Shown: positions 33,564 through 41,490 of the stretch, piece by piece | Layout: each line of letters starts with the position of its first letter | Position numbering within the stretch: the first letter of the stretch is position 1 | Assembly (NCBI GenBank): GCA_900322175.1 | Contig: ONYZ01000025.1 | Location: 1 to 64,000, forward strand | DNA length: 64,000 bases | Origin: an uncultured Prevotella sp. | GTDB taxonomy: Bacteria; Bacteroidota; Bacteroidia; Bacteroidales; Bacteroidaceae | Reading direction: 5' to 3' | Translations under genes and position numbers: made by a program | Notes under the pieces: generated by a model | What the model saw: only the letters and a program-made list of their open reading frames with translations | The model's database searches: none | What the model was told of the DNA's origin: nothing

Positions 33564-33704
33564 ATGAAAAAGAAATATCAGAAGCCCGAAAGCCGGGTAG
33601 TTATCTTGAAGCAACGTTCACACCTACTTCAGGGAAGTCCGGTAACAGGCACGTTTATTGATGACGATCCTACCCACAATTGGGATCCTAGTGGTGGTCA
33701 GTAA
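33564..33704 (+). CDS. Short Bacteroidales peptide (KKKYxKPxxxVVxL type)
   Basis: 46 residues: starts MKKKYQKPESRVVILKQRSH, then LLQGSPVTG and an acidic/aromatic end (DDDPTHNWDPSGGQ). This matches the many short Bacteroidales ORFs beginning KKxYxKPxxxVVxLxxxxxLLxGS, whose function is unknown to me. The LLxGS step followed by a variable acidic tail could be a processing point. It starts 17 bases after the hydrolase gene behind an AGGAGG-like ribosome site (GGAGGACG), and is probably co-translated with it. Confidence 0.7.
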   Translation: MKKKYQKPESRVVILKQRSHLLQGSPVTGTFIDDDPTHNWDPSGGQ

Positions 33705-33720
33705 GGACGTGTTACCTCAT

Positions 33721-34065
33721 GAATCACACGGGGTCAGAATCACACGGTGTCAGGAGTGCTGTGCGTTCTTAGAATAGTCATGGGGATTTCTAAGACAAAT
33801 CCAAGAGTATGACGCTTAATTATTGTTAAAGAGCCTCATTTTCTTTATTTTGAGGTTTGAAGATATAGTTTTAGCTGTAACGGAAGAGGTATTATTTCCT
33901 TTTTCGTTACAAAATGATGCGGTCTGTTTCTTTTGATGCGGTCTGTTTCTTTCCTGACTTCGGGAATGCGTCACCCAAATCACCCTAATATTTTTTGCAA
34001 CTTCCTGATTATCAATATGCAATTATCAAAATAAAGGATTTCAATTGCCAATTCCCGAAGTCAGG
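33721..34065. repeat. Intergenic patch of short tandem and inverted repeats
   Basis: This 445-base gap holds no convincing gene. It contains a 16-bp tandem GAATCACACGGxGTCA (33721-33752), a 19-bp tandem GATGCGGTCTGTTTCTTTT (33916-33952) and a 15-bp perfect inverted repeat CCTGACTTCGGGAAT (33953-33967) / ATTCCCGAAGTCAGG (34051-34065) around an 83-bp AT-rich loop. Confidence 0.8.
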
Positions 34066-34085
34066 ATAAAAATGCACAAAAAATT

Positions 34086-34268
34086 CCCTGCAGTTCAGCT
34101 GACTACAGGGGATAAACTCTTACTGACGATTATATGAATAACCGCTTATCCTACTTCTTAACCTGCTGAGTTGCACCAGTGGTTGCATCTGTGTTCTTTG
34201 CGGGTTTTACCTCGCTGGCATCGTACTTTATCTTCTTGAAGCCCTTGATGATATTCTCAACGTTGAAT
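34086..34268. repeat. 183-bp direct repeat, copy B
   Basis: Partner of 28687-28869. It includes the 3' part of the HMA-like gene and the terminator-like hairpin (about 34085-34111). Its right boundary, at GTTGAAT, coincides with the internal junction of the truncated HMA protein. Confidence 0.95.
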
Positions 34269-34405
34269 CGGATATTGTCCTTTATCTTCTTCTCACAGTT
34301 TTCGCAAAGCATCTGCGGATTGGTGGTAAGCACTACGGTTTTGATGTCTTTGGCAAAGCATACGCTTGCGATTGCCAATGCAATGAATAAAGCTTTTGTT
34401 CTCAT
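34151..34405 (-). CDS. Exported HMA-like metal-binding protein, internally shortened
   Basis: 84 residues with a signal peptide (residues 1-18). The start of a heavy-metal-associated domain is present (VVLTTNPQMLCENCEKKIKD, with the CxxC metal site), but it joins directly to NVENIIKGFKKIKYDASEV. The central strand-helix of the usual 65-residue domain, about 25 residues, is missing, and the join is exactly the edge of the 183-bp repeat. It follows the TonB receptor gene by nine bases and would be a periplasmic metal chaperone if still functional. It may be a deletion derivative. Confidence 0.75.
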   Translation of the reverse strand: MRTKALFIALAIASVCFAKDIKTVVLTTNPQMLCENCEKKIKDNIRFNVENIIKGFKKIKYDASEVKPAKNTDATTGATQQVKK

Positions 34406-34414
34406 AACGTTTTC

Positions 34415-36391
34415 TTATATTTTAGTCCAATTATATCTTACACCTATATAATATATAGCACCATGCATGGGGCCCCATACCATTGTGGCATCGAAATGTG
34501 ATCCCCAAGGAACATCAGCTCCGACTATGGGATTCTTCTGTCGTCGACCAGTAATATTCCCACCACCAGCATATATGCTCCAATGGCGGAAGAAGCGGGT
34601 TACCTGAGCGTTTAATTGTTCATAGCCTCCGTAGTTTTTGTCCCACGAGGGAGTTCCGTTTTCGGTAGTATATGCATCGGGCATACGGCCACTACCATTC
34701 AACTGTAGTGTAGCATCAAACTGCCACTTGCCCAGTCCTGGCTTATACTGAGCAGTAATGAGACCTTTATATCGGTTCGTAAGAGGCTTTTCAAGAAGCA
34801 CACCTCCATAAGTCGACTTGACATTTGTACGACGATAAGTGCCTGTAAGCGTAAAACCCTCGAACAGAGAATAACTAGCCTCTGCCTGCCATGTATGAGA
34901 GTGGCTATCACCAACAAGGTTGGTAAAGTGTATTGCATGGGGGTTACTATCCATATCTACCAGCAACTGGTGCACGAATGTAGTGTAATAATACTCAGCA
35001 CTTAAATCAAGTTTCCGCTCACCTATAGATATACTGAGCGCCGCGCTCAATCCGTAGTTCCACGCCTCCTCCTGGTCTAGGTCGCTATCAACAAGAATCT
35101 CTCGGCTACTAGCTAGCAAATAATTGTATTCTGCCATCACATGGTTTGTACGATATCCCTTGCCTATGGAGCCACGCAAGGTAATCAAATCGTTTGGAGA
35201 ATACTTCAGATGCATACGGGGAGTAACAAATCCTCCATAGATGTTACTATGATCCCATCGCAGTCCGCCCATCAGTGTGAACTGTTCACCTATCTTATAT
35301 GTATACTGAGCATAGACACCTGGCGTAGTCTCGTCGAAATCAAAATGGTCATGATTCAGACTGATACCTGTAGAAATACTACTATGCTCATCCAGATCGG
35401 TCTCAAACATCAGCGAGGCATAGCCGTTGCGCTGGTCTGTATTATACAGTTTATGACCATAAACAGCATTTTGATGATGCAATGAACCTGATAATATGAG
35501 AGCTATGTTAGATGCATGCTCTGGGTCGAAGAAATATGCGTTCTTGGCAAAAGCTTCATAACGCTCGTTGGTAATATCTATGAGATAAGGGTGACTGCTT
35601 GCTACATGATGGTCAATCTGACCTCCTTCGCGGTGTTCTTTCAAGCCTTTGACCGCAGCCTGAAAAATATATCTGTCGCTCAAATAAGCCCATCGGCTCA
35701 TCAACGAACCTTGGCGAACCTTTGGCAAGTCAGCAAATCCATCGTTGTTCTCATCGTGCGCCTTGTCCAGAATCTCATAGTGACCTAGCAGAGCAGTTGT
35801 CCAGCGAGAGGATAGTTGCAGGTTAGCCCCCAGATTTGCTTCAAATTTCCCTTTCGTATTCAGGTACAAGTTGGCATCGGCAAAAGGTGTGGCTTGCGGT
35901 TTCTTGAACTCCACGTTAATCTGGCCCGTTATTGATTCATAACCATTCTTTACCGACGAGGCACCCTTTGACACCTGAATGCTCTGCATCCATGGACCGG
36001 GGATATATCCTAACGAATATGGTGCTGATGCTCCACGATAGTTGGGTATGTTTTCAGTAAGCATCTGTACATACGTACCACTCAATCCCAAAAGTTTAAT
36101 TTGCTGAGCACCCGTGGCAGCATCTGCATAGTTCACGTCGACCGACGGATTGGTGGTGAAACTCTCGCCAAGATTACAACAGGCAGCTCGCAACAGATCG
36201 CTACTACTAATAAAATCGGTATTACCCAGTCCCTTAGTCTTTGCGCGTCCTATTTTCGACGACACACTTACCTCCTGCAACAGCTCTCCATCAAGAGTCT
36301 GCAGGCTGTCAGTTTGCTGAGGAGTCTGTCCGCAAACTCCCAAAAACGACATCAATGCAATTAGTCCAGTATAGTAACGTTTTACCTTCAT
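34415..36391 (-). CDS. TonB-dependent receptor of a metal-uptake unit
   Basis: 658 residues: signal peptide ending near VCGQ, a plug with LLQEVSVSSKIGRAKTKGLG and IPGPWMQSIQVSKGASSVKN, and a barrel ending YYIGVRYNWTKI. The barrel loops contain many His and Asp residues (DHHVASSHPY, DSHSHTWQ). Its partner gene 9 bases downstream encodes an HMA-type protein, and the divergent unit also encodes a metal-type receptor, so copper or zinc is the probable substrate. A -7 box lies only eight bases before the ATG, so the transcript may be nearly leaderless or start at a later codon. Confidence 0.88.
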   Translation of the reverse strand: MKVKRYYTGLIALMSFLGVCGQTPQQTDSLQTLDGELLQEVSVSSKIGRAKTKGLGNTDFISSSDLLRAACCNLGESFTTNPSVDVNYADAATGAQQIKLLGLSGTYVQMLTENIPNYRGASAPYSLGYIPGPWMQSIQVSKGASSVKNGYESITGQINVEFKKPQATPFADANLYLNTKGKFEANLGANLQLSSRWTTALLGHYEILDKAHDENNDGFADLPKVRQGSLMSRWAYLSDRYIFQAAVKGLKEHREGGQIDHHVASSHPYLIDITNERYEAFAKNAYFFDPEHASNIALILSGSLHHQNAVYGHKLYNTDQRNGYASLMFETDLDEHSSISTGISLNHDHFDFDETTPGVYAQYTYKIGEQFTLMGGLRWDHSNIYGGFVTPRMHLKYSPNDLITLRGSIGKGYRTNHVMAEYNYLLASSREILVDSDLDQEEAWNYGLSAALSISIGERKLDLSAEYYYTTFVHQLLVDMDSNPHAIHFTNLVGDSHSHTWQAEASYSLFEGFTLTGTYRRTNVKSTYGGVLLEKPLTNRYKGLITAQYKPGLGKWQFDATLQLNGSGRMPDAYTTENGTPSWDKNYGGYEQLNAQVTRFFRHWSIYAGGGNITGRRQKNPIVGADVPWGSHFDATMVWGPMHGAIYYIGVRYNWTKI

Positions 36392-36398
36392 TTCGGCT

Positions 36399-36407
36399 GC
36401 AAAATTA
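36399..36407 (-). promoter_or_regulatory. -7 promoter box of the TonB/HMA unit
   Basis: Reverse complement reads TAATTTTGC. It is divergent from the box at 36483; the two are about 75 bases apart. Confidence 0.55.
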
Positions 36408-36482
36408 CTAAATTAATCATACACATAAGATGTAATTTGCATTTTATAACATAAATACCATGAATATGGGATAATTATTTCG

Positions 36483-36492
36483 TACCTTTGCA
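36483..36492 (+). promoter_or_regulatory. -7 promoter box of the DUF2946-like/ZnuD-like unit
   Basis: TACCTTTGCA lies immediately before the GTG at 36496, again implying a very short or absent leader. Confidence 0.7.
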
Positions 36493-36495
36493 GCC

Positions 36496-36843
36496 GTGAA
36501 ACTGGATAACAGGCGACATATTGCATCGTGGTTGCTGTTGGCCGTGTTTGTGCCAATGCTCATTTTCTCGTGTATTCATGTGCATGAGGAAGTGACTGCT
36601 GGTGCCGATACAGAGTGTGCCGACTGCGTGCACCATAACTGTCACGGACACCTTACGTCTACTGCATCGTGGGCACACGACTGCGTGCTCTGCCAGTTTA
36701 TCTCGCTCACGTTTGTAGCCGCTGCCGTTGCTGCGGTTGCAGTGGTCTTTAATGTATTATTGATTCTCTATGCCCCTAAGCAGTATGCTATCTACAGTAC
36801 TACCAGGGGCTGCATCGTTACTCGCGGCCCTCCTGCAGAGTAA
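36496..36843 (+). CDS. DUF2946-like small Cys/His membrane protein upstream of a TonB receptor
   Basis: 115 residues if the GTG at 36496 is used. A hydrophobic segment (ASWLLLAVFVPMLIFSC) is followed by a His/Cys region with CADC and CVLC motifs (HVHEEVTAGADTECADC, then HDCVLCQF), a second membrane span and a C-terminus RGPPAE. Small DUF2946 proteins precede metal TonB receptors in many bacteria; the Bordetella example CruR acts as a copper-responsive upstream ORF that uses its CxxC and a Pro-rich end. The layout here, 57 bases before a TonB receptor on the same transcript and ending in Gly-Pro-Pro, fits that model, though family membership is by pattern only. Confidence 0.65.
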   Translation: MKLDNRRHIASWLLLAVFVPMLIFSCIHVHEEVTAGADTECADCVHHNCHGHLTSTASWAHDCVLCQFISLTFVAAAVAAVAVVFNVLLILYAPKQYAIYSTTRGCIVTRGPPAE

Positions 36844-36900
36844 CATATCGAAAAAGGAGAATTTCAGGATTAATACAATAAAGAACAATATACATACAGA

Positions 36901-39099
36901 ATGAATACAAGATACATCATTCTGCCCCTGCTATGCCTATGCACAGCGGTGGCAGCACAAGATATAAAACATAATCATGCGAAGGATTCTACCGACGTAT
37001 TCTTCCGCCATCTGCAACTCAACGAACTCACAGTGACAGGGGTAACCGGCGATACAAAGCTGAAACACGCCACAGCACCTGTGAGCATAGTCTCGCCGCA
37101 AATACTGCGCTCCACAGCATCAACCAACATCATCGATGCCATTGCACACCAGCCTGGAGTAAGTCAGCTCACCACCGGTGGAAGCATTTCTAAGCCCATC
37201 ATTCGCGGACTGGGTTATAACCGAGTAGTAGTGATGAGCGAAGGTGTGCGACAGGAAGGTCAGCAATGGGGCGACGAACATGGCGTTGAGGTTGACGGAA
37301 GCAGTGTTGGATCTGTCGAGATACTTAAAGGTCCGGCCTCGCTGATGTACGGATCAGACGCAATGGCAGGTGTGGTGATACTCCACTCCCAACCTACTCT
37401 GGCTGATGGCGAGATGCGTGCCAACGTAAGTTCAGAATATCAGACCAACAACGGACTCTTCGGGTACAACCTCTCGATGGCAGGCAACCAGAAGGGCTTT
37501 GTGTGGGATGCACGCTATAGCTACAATATGGCGCACGCGTATAAGAATAAGTATGACAGATACGTGCCAGGATCGCAGTTCCGTGAGCGTGCCGGTCGAC
37601 TGATGCTTGGACTTAACAAGTCATGGGGCCACTCACGACTTACGTGGACTGCATACCACCTTACACCAGGTATTATCGAGGGTGAGCGCGATGAAGCTAC
37701 AGGCGAATTGATATGTAGCACAAACGATGTAAAGACCTATAGCAAGTCGCTCCCATTCCAGCAGGTAAAGCACTTCAAACTGGTATGGGACAACTCGCTG
37801 AATCTTAACAATGGATACCTGAAGGCTATTATCGGCTACCAGCAGAACCACCGACAGGAGTTCGAGGAGGACATTGATGAGTATGAACTGTTTTTAAAAT
37901 TGCACACTCTTACCTACGACCTGCGCTACGTCACCAACGAGTTTGATGGATGGAAACTGTCTACCGGCATCGGTGGTATGTACCAGAAATCGGGCAACGA
38001 GGGCGAGGAATATCTGATACCCGACTACCGTCTGTTCGACTTTGGTATCTATGCCACTGCCACCAAGACACTTAGCGACCACTGGACACTTAATGGTGGT
38101 GTGCGCTATGACCACCGCCGACTGCACGGCGATGCCCTACAGGAGGATGGCGAGTGGCGCTTCACAGACTTCAGTCGTCACTTTAATGGTGTTACTGGTA
38201 GCGTGGGAGCCGTTTATAATATTAACGACCACCTGAATCTGCGACTGAACCTGGCTCGCGGATTCCGTACGCCAAACATGAGCGAGTTGGCCTCTAACGG
38301 TGTGCACGAGGGTTCTATACGCTACGAATTAGGACAGCAAGACCTTAAAGCAGAGTATAGCCTGCAGGCCGACCTGGGAGTGGATTACACCTCGCGTTAT
38401 ATCTCGGCACAGTTGGCACTGTTTGCCAACCGTATAGACAATTACATCTTCACTCATAGACTGAACAAGGAGATAGAGGAAGGATATCTTACCTACGCCT
38501 ACACTCAGGACGACGCCCGACTGCTGGGCTTTGAGGCAGGTATCGATTTCCACCCAGTACACTCTGTACACTTCTCCAACACGTTCTCGTATGTTGACGC
38601 CCAACTGATGAATGCTTCGGCCGGCACCAAGTATCTGCCATTCACTCCAGCACCTCACTGGTCATCAGAACTTAAATGGGAGTTGCTGCACCACTCGCAC
38701 AGCACTTTCAGTCATCACCATACAGACTACGCCTCTGCCCTTTCACATATTACATCTCACGTCTCACACGCTGCATCTGGCCTCTCATTCAACAATCTCT
38801 ACGTGGCTGCTGGACTAGATTGTTATCTCAAGCAATCACATATCTACAGTGCCGACGAGACAGAAACCGTCACACCAGGATATGCCCTGCTGAGCCTCTC
38901 AGCAGGAACCGATGTACAGGTAAAAGGCAAGAAGATAGCCGAACTGTACGTAACAGCCGACAACCTGCTGAACAAGGCCTACCAAAACCACCTCAGCCGA
39001 CTGAAATATGCCGATGAGAACGTTGTCACAGGCCGCCGCGGTGTATACAACATGGGCCGCAATATCACATTCAAAGTGGTGGTTCCGATAGAACTCTAG
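36901..39099 (+). CDS. TonB-dependent receptor, ZnuD-like (zinc/copper uptake)
   Basis: 732 residues: signal peptide (ending AVAAQ), a His-containing N-terminal stretch (DIKHNHAKD), a plug with SKPIIRGLGYNRVVVMSEGV and QQWGDEHGVEVDGSS, typical of ZnuD-like zinc receptors, and a barrel ending NITFKVVVPIEL. Residues about 598-626 form a His-rich loop (HHSHSTFSHHHTDYAS, then SHITSHVSHAA) likely to capture metal at the surface. It is co-transcribed with the DUF2946-like gene and divergent from a second metal receptor. Zinc is favoured, copper possible. Confidence 0.9.
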   Translation: MNTRYIILPLLCLCTAVAAQDIKHNHAKDSTDVFFRHLQLNELTVTGVTGDTKLKHATAPVSIVSPQILRSTASTNIIDAIAHQPGVSQLTTGGSISKPIIRGLGYNRVVVMSEGVRQEGQQWGDEHGVEVDGSSVGSVEILKGPASLMYGSDAMAGVVILHSQPTLADGEMRANVSSEYQTNNGLFGYNLSMAGNQKGFVWDARYSYNMAHAYKNKYDRYVPGSQFRERAGRLMLGLNKSWGHSRLTWTAYHLTPGIIEGERDEATGELICSTNDVKTYSKSLPFQQVKHFKLVWDNSLNLNNGYLKAIIGYQQNHRQEFEEDIDEYELFLKLHTLTYDLRYVTNEFDGWKLSTGIGGMYQKSGNEGEEYLIPDYRLFDFGIYATATKTLSDHWTLNGGVRYDHRRLHGDALQEDGEWRFTDFSRHFNGVTGSVGAVYNINDHLNLRLNLARGFRTPNMSELASNGVHEGSIRYELGQQDLKAEYSLQADLGVDYTSRYISAQLALFANRIDNYIFTHRLNKEIEEGYLTYAYTQDDARLLGFEAGIDFHPVHSVHFSNTFSYVDAQLMNASAGTKYLPFTPAPHWSSELKWELLHHSHSTFSHHHTDYASALSHITSHVSHAASGLSFNNLYVAAGLDCYLKQSHIYSADETETVTPGYALLSLSAGTDVQVKGKKIAELYVTADNLLNKAYQNHLSRLKYADENVVTGRRGVYNMGRNITFKVVVPIEL
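38691..38777. repeat. In-frame His-rich insert with TCACATCTCAC-like units
   Basis: The DNA is made of imperfect CAC/TCTCAC units (for example CATATTACATCTCACGTCTC) that encode SHITSHVSHAA within a barrel loop of the ZnuD-like receptor. It resembles intergenic TCTCAC repeats elsewhere in the window. Confidence 0.55.
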
Positions 39100-39175
39100 T
39101 AAGTATGATTCTAATAAAATAAGGTCCTAAGACAAAATAATCATATAATTATTTGTTTAATACAGAAAAAGTTAT

Positions 39176-39184
39176 TACCTTTGC
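39176..39184 (+). promoter_or_regulatory. -7 promoter box of the 39231-39897 pair
   Basis: TACCTTTGC lies 46 bases before the ATG at 39231. Confidence 0.65.
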
Positions 39185-39230
39185 ATCAGCAACCATATTA
39201 ATAATAAATATATAGCTATCAATAAAGATT

Positions 39231-39422
39231 ATGCCAACCAAAGAAGAGGTACAAAAAGCCTATAGAAACTTGAACAAGTTGATTAGGGCAGTACAAGAAG
39301 ACAAGAACATCCCAGAATGGAGAAAGGCGCCAATCATAGACAAGCTGTTAGACAGAAAACTTGAAATACAGAAATGGTTACTTGACTATCTGGAAGATGA
39401 AGATTTTGAAAATAAAGTTTAA
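39231..39422 (+). CDS. Small hypothetical helical protein
   Basis: 63 residues, charged and helical (KEEVQKAYRNLNKLIRAVQE, then WRKAPIIDKLLDRKLEIQKW), with no signal peptide or Cys. Own promoter box upstream and a gene 37 bases downstream on the same strand. I do not recognise the family; the pattern could suit a small DNA- or protein-binding helper. Confidence 0.6.
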   Translation: MPTKEEVQKAYRNLNKLIRAVQEDKNIPEWRKAPIIDKLLDRKLEIQKWLLDYLEDEDFENKV

Positions 39423-39459
39423 CGCGGATACTTTCGGGGTCCATTAAATATACAAGGAT

Positions 39460-39897
39460 ATGAACAATATTATCGAACAGATGAAAGAACCGAGGTTTAA
39501 GCAGATGATGGTTAAACTCAGTAAGGCTACTACAGATCAGGAGGTTGATGATATCATTAGTGAGCATAATCAGATAGAGATGTCTGATGTAGAGAAGCAG
39601 CAATACAGCGACCGTGTGATTGCTGATTTGGAGAATGTGCTGAAAGTACTCGACAGCGATATAGAAGAACTGCGTGCAGCCCGTATTCGCGAGAAGATGG
39701 GCGACTTGGATCAAGCTGTTTCTTTTGCCTACATAGCAAAGCACTACTTCGGCAAGTCGTATTCGTGGTTAGTTCAACGATTAAACGGTAGTAAAGTAAA
39801 CGGGAAAGAGGCTCATTTCAATAGAGAAGAAGTGCTGCAACTTCAATCGGCATTGAATGATCTTGGAAGGAAACTATCTTCTATCGTCCTCTTATAA
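39460..39897 (+). CDS. DUF5053-like hypothetical protein
   Basis: 145 residues, no signal peptide. The C-terminal third (DQAVSFAYIAKHYFGKSYSW, then LVQRLNGSKVNGKEAHF and FNREEVLQLQSAL) has a helix-turn-helix-like appearance and matches Bacteroides/Prevotella proteins I know as DUF5053. The N-terminal part is a helical coiled coil. Role unknown. It is in an operon with the 63-residue gene upstream and followed by a clear terminator. Confidence 0.65.
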   Translation: MNNIIEQMKEPRFKQMMVKLSKATTDQEVDDIISEHNQIEMSDVEKQQYSDRVIADLENVLKVLDSDIEELRAARIREKMGDLDQAVSFAYIAKHYFGKSYSWLVQRLNGSKVNGKEAHFNREEVLQLQSALNDLGRKLSSIVLL

Positions 39898-39910
39898 TTG
39901 ACATCGAAGA

Positions 39911-39938
39911 ATCAGGGGAGCAAACAGCCTCCCCTGAT
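39911..39938. terminator. Terminator after the DUF5053-like gene
   Basis: ATCAGGGGAG / CTCCCCTGAT with an eight-base loop, 13 bases after the stop. Further inverted repeats (CGAAGAATCA at 39905 with TGATTCTTCG at 39974) fill the gap to 40084. Confidence 0.8.
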
Positions 39939-40044
39939 ATCCTTAGCTTTTCCTAATCTTGAATCAAAGGTGATTGATTCTTCGAATGAATCAAACACCT
40001 GTCCCTTTGATCTTTATGTGGTTCTGTTGTCGAAAGTACAACAG

Positions 40045-40082
40045 GGCTTCGTGGTTTCTTGATTCATCGAAACCATGAAGCC
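40045..40082 (-). terminator. Probable terminator of the rSAM/peptide operon
   Basis: GGCTTCGTGGTTTC (40045-40058) pairs with GAAACCATGAAGCC (40069-40082) with one mismatch. A smaller hairpin CTGTTGT...ACAACAG follows at about 40024-40044. It lies 18 bases beyond the peptide stop on the minus strand. Confidence 0.55.
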
Positions 40083-40100
40083 TTGTATCGTTAAAGGAGG

Positions 40101-40244
40101 CTAACTGCGCATCCAGTTAGAACCACAGTCGCCAGAGCATCCACAACACTTTGCACTTACATGCCATGTCTCTTCGCTCAGTTTTGCCATTTTTTTACCG
40201 TACATCTGGTTGATGACTTCGATGTTTGTTAGTTTGAAGTTCAT
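40101..40244 (-). CDS. Cys-rich short peptide, candidate substrate of the adjacent rSAM enzyme
   Basis: 47 residues: leader-like MNFKLTNIEVINQMYGKKMA and KLSEETWHVSAK, then a core with four cysteines, CCGCSGDCGSNWMRS (Cys 33, 34, 36, 40). It begins 70 bases after the stop of the radical SAM/SPASM gene on the same strand, with an AT-rich initiation region. A short ORF of leader plus Cys-rich end beside a lone SPASM enzyme is the usual form of thioether- or ranthipeptide-type RiPP precursors. It lacks the Gly-Gly cleavage site of the known Bacteroidales family. Confidence 0.65.
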   Translation of the reverse strand: MNFKLTNIEVINQMYGKKMAKLSEETWHVSAKCCGCSGDCGSNWMRS

Positions 40245-40314
40245 AATTATAAGATTATTAAATTACATGCCCTATTTTACGGAAAGGACAATTATCCGAC
40301 ATATAAAATGTTTG

Positions 40315-41490
40315 TTATTCTACTTCCATTACCCCCATTTCTTCTAAATACGCTTGTGCCATGAGGACTCCTTTGGCAACCATAGACAGTTCATCTTCAC
40401 TATAACCCCTAAGACCAGCATACTTCTGTGGTTCTGTAAGCATTTGTCCAATCATCCATGAGCCTGCCAAAGCACGAAGTTTGGTAATTTCACAGGTATA
40501 TGGATCGCGTTTTGACACATCACCATAAGTGATGTAGTTGCCACCATAGCAAGTAGGGCATACGGGTTCCAAGATGCACCCTTTACACCGCTCGTCTTGC
40601 AATTTCTGAAGGGAACTGAGATCAAAGCCACCTAACTTCTCTCCTTTTTCCTTGCTAACTTCATAAAACAAATGACAGGGCAAGCATTGTCCATCGGGTG
40701 TCCAACAGCGCATAATCGTTCCTGCTCCGCAGAGTTTGTCACTCATTCCTTGTAGGCCTGCTGCTACAGCAATAAACTTTAGGTTTAGCATATCCACAGG
40801 CATGACATTCGGATGCTCCAAATAATAAAGAGCCAACTTCATGAACTGCTCTTGCAAGATTCGTTTGTAATCGATAGGATTTCCCTTTTCGTCATGCTCC
40901 CAGTCTATACCAGTTGCAAAACTACAATTATTGCGTTTGAACCCAAGCTCATGGATATGAATAACACCATCAGCCAGTAAAGCAATAGTTCCTGGTGAGG
41001 GAGTCATCTTTACTCCTTGATTTGGCCAGTTGTCACGGAAAAAAGCCAAATCCAGTTCATCATATGATCCTGACCTGTTGCGGTTATGCATTTCGCGTGT
41101 TCCATCCAGACTCAAACCAACACAAAACCTTTCTTTGTTCTCAAGTAGCCATTGCTTTATCTTGCCTTGAATTAACGTGCCGTTTGTAGTGGCATAGCAG
41201 ATATATTTCACAGGCCATTCTTGCGACCATAGCCAATTACAAATCTCTTTGATACGAGTAAATGCCATAAAAGGCTCACCTCCATGAAAGAGAATCTCAA
41301 CATAATCTATCTTCTCTTCTACAGCACGTTCAAAGGTATCCTTTATTCCTTGTTGTGCCACGTCAAGTGGCATGAGAGCATGGCCCTTGATATGCTCGTA
41401 ACAGTAGATGCAATTCAAATTACAACTTTCTGTCATATAAAGTGTACAAGTGCATCGACGGAATTTCTCGTAGTTATATGTTCTAATCAT
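40315..41490 (-). CDS. Radical SAM/SPASM domain peptide maturase
   Basis: 391 residues from the ATG at 41490; a longer frame begins at 41529 but overlaps the upstream gene. The radical SAM cluster is CNLNCIYC near residue 24, followed by EILFHGGEPFMAF. The C-terminal SPASM region has a Cys series (LCGAGTIMRCW, CLPC, CKGCILEPVCPTCYGGN, CEITK) that would bind two more FeS clusters. This layout is shared by sulfatase maturases and RiPP-modifying enzymes. No sulfatase gene is present in the window, while a Cys-rich peptide gene lies directly downstream, so peptide modification is favoured. The start overlaps the upstream stop as TGATG. Confidence 0.9.
   Translation of the reverse strand: MIRTYNYEKFRRCTCTLYMTESCNLNCIYCYEHIKGHALMPLDVAQQGIKDTFERAVEEKIDYVEILFHGGEPFMAFTRIKEICNWLWSQEWPVKYICYATTNGTLIQGKIKQWLLENKERFCVGLSLDGTREMHNRNRSGSYDELDLAFFRDNWPNQGVKMTPSPGTIALLADGVIHIHELGFKRNNCSFATGIDWEHDEKGNPIDYKRILQEQFMKLALYYLEHPNVMPVDMLNLKFIAVAAGLQGMSDKLCGAGTIMRCWTPDGQCLPCHLFYEVSKEKGEKLGGFDLSSLQKLQDERCKGCILEPVCPTCYGGNYITYGDVSKRDPYTCEITKLRALAGSWMIGQMLTEPQKYAGLRGYSEDELSMVAKGVLMAQAYLEEMGVMEVE

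Noticed and set aside
40315..41490. Anaerobic sulfatase maturase
   Set aside because: The domain layout fits, but no sulfatase is encoded in the window and a Cys-rich short peptide lies directly downstream; kept only as an alternative.
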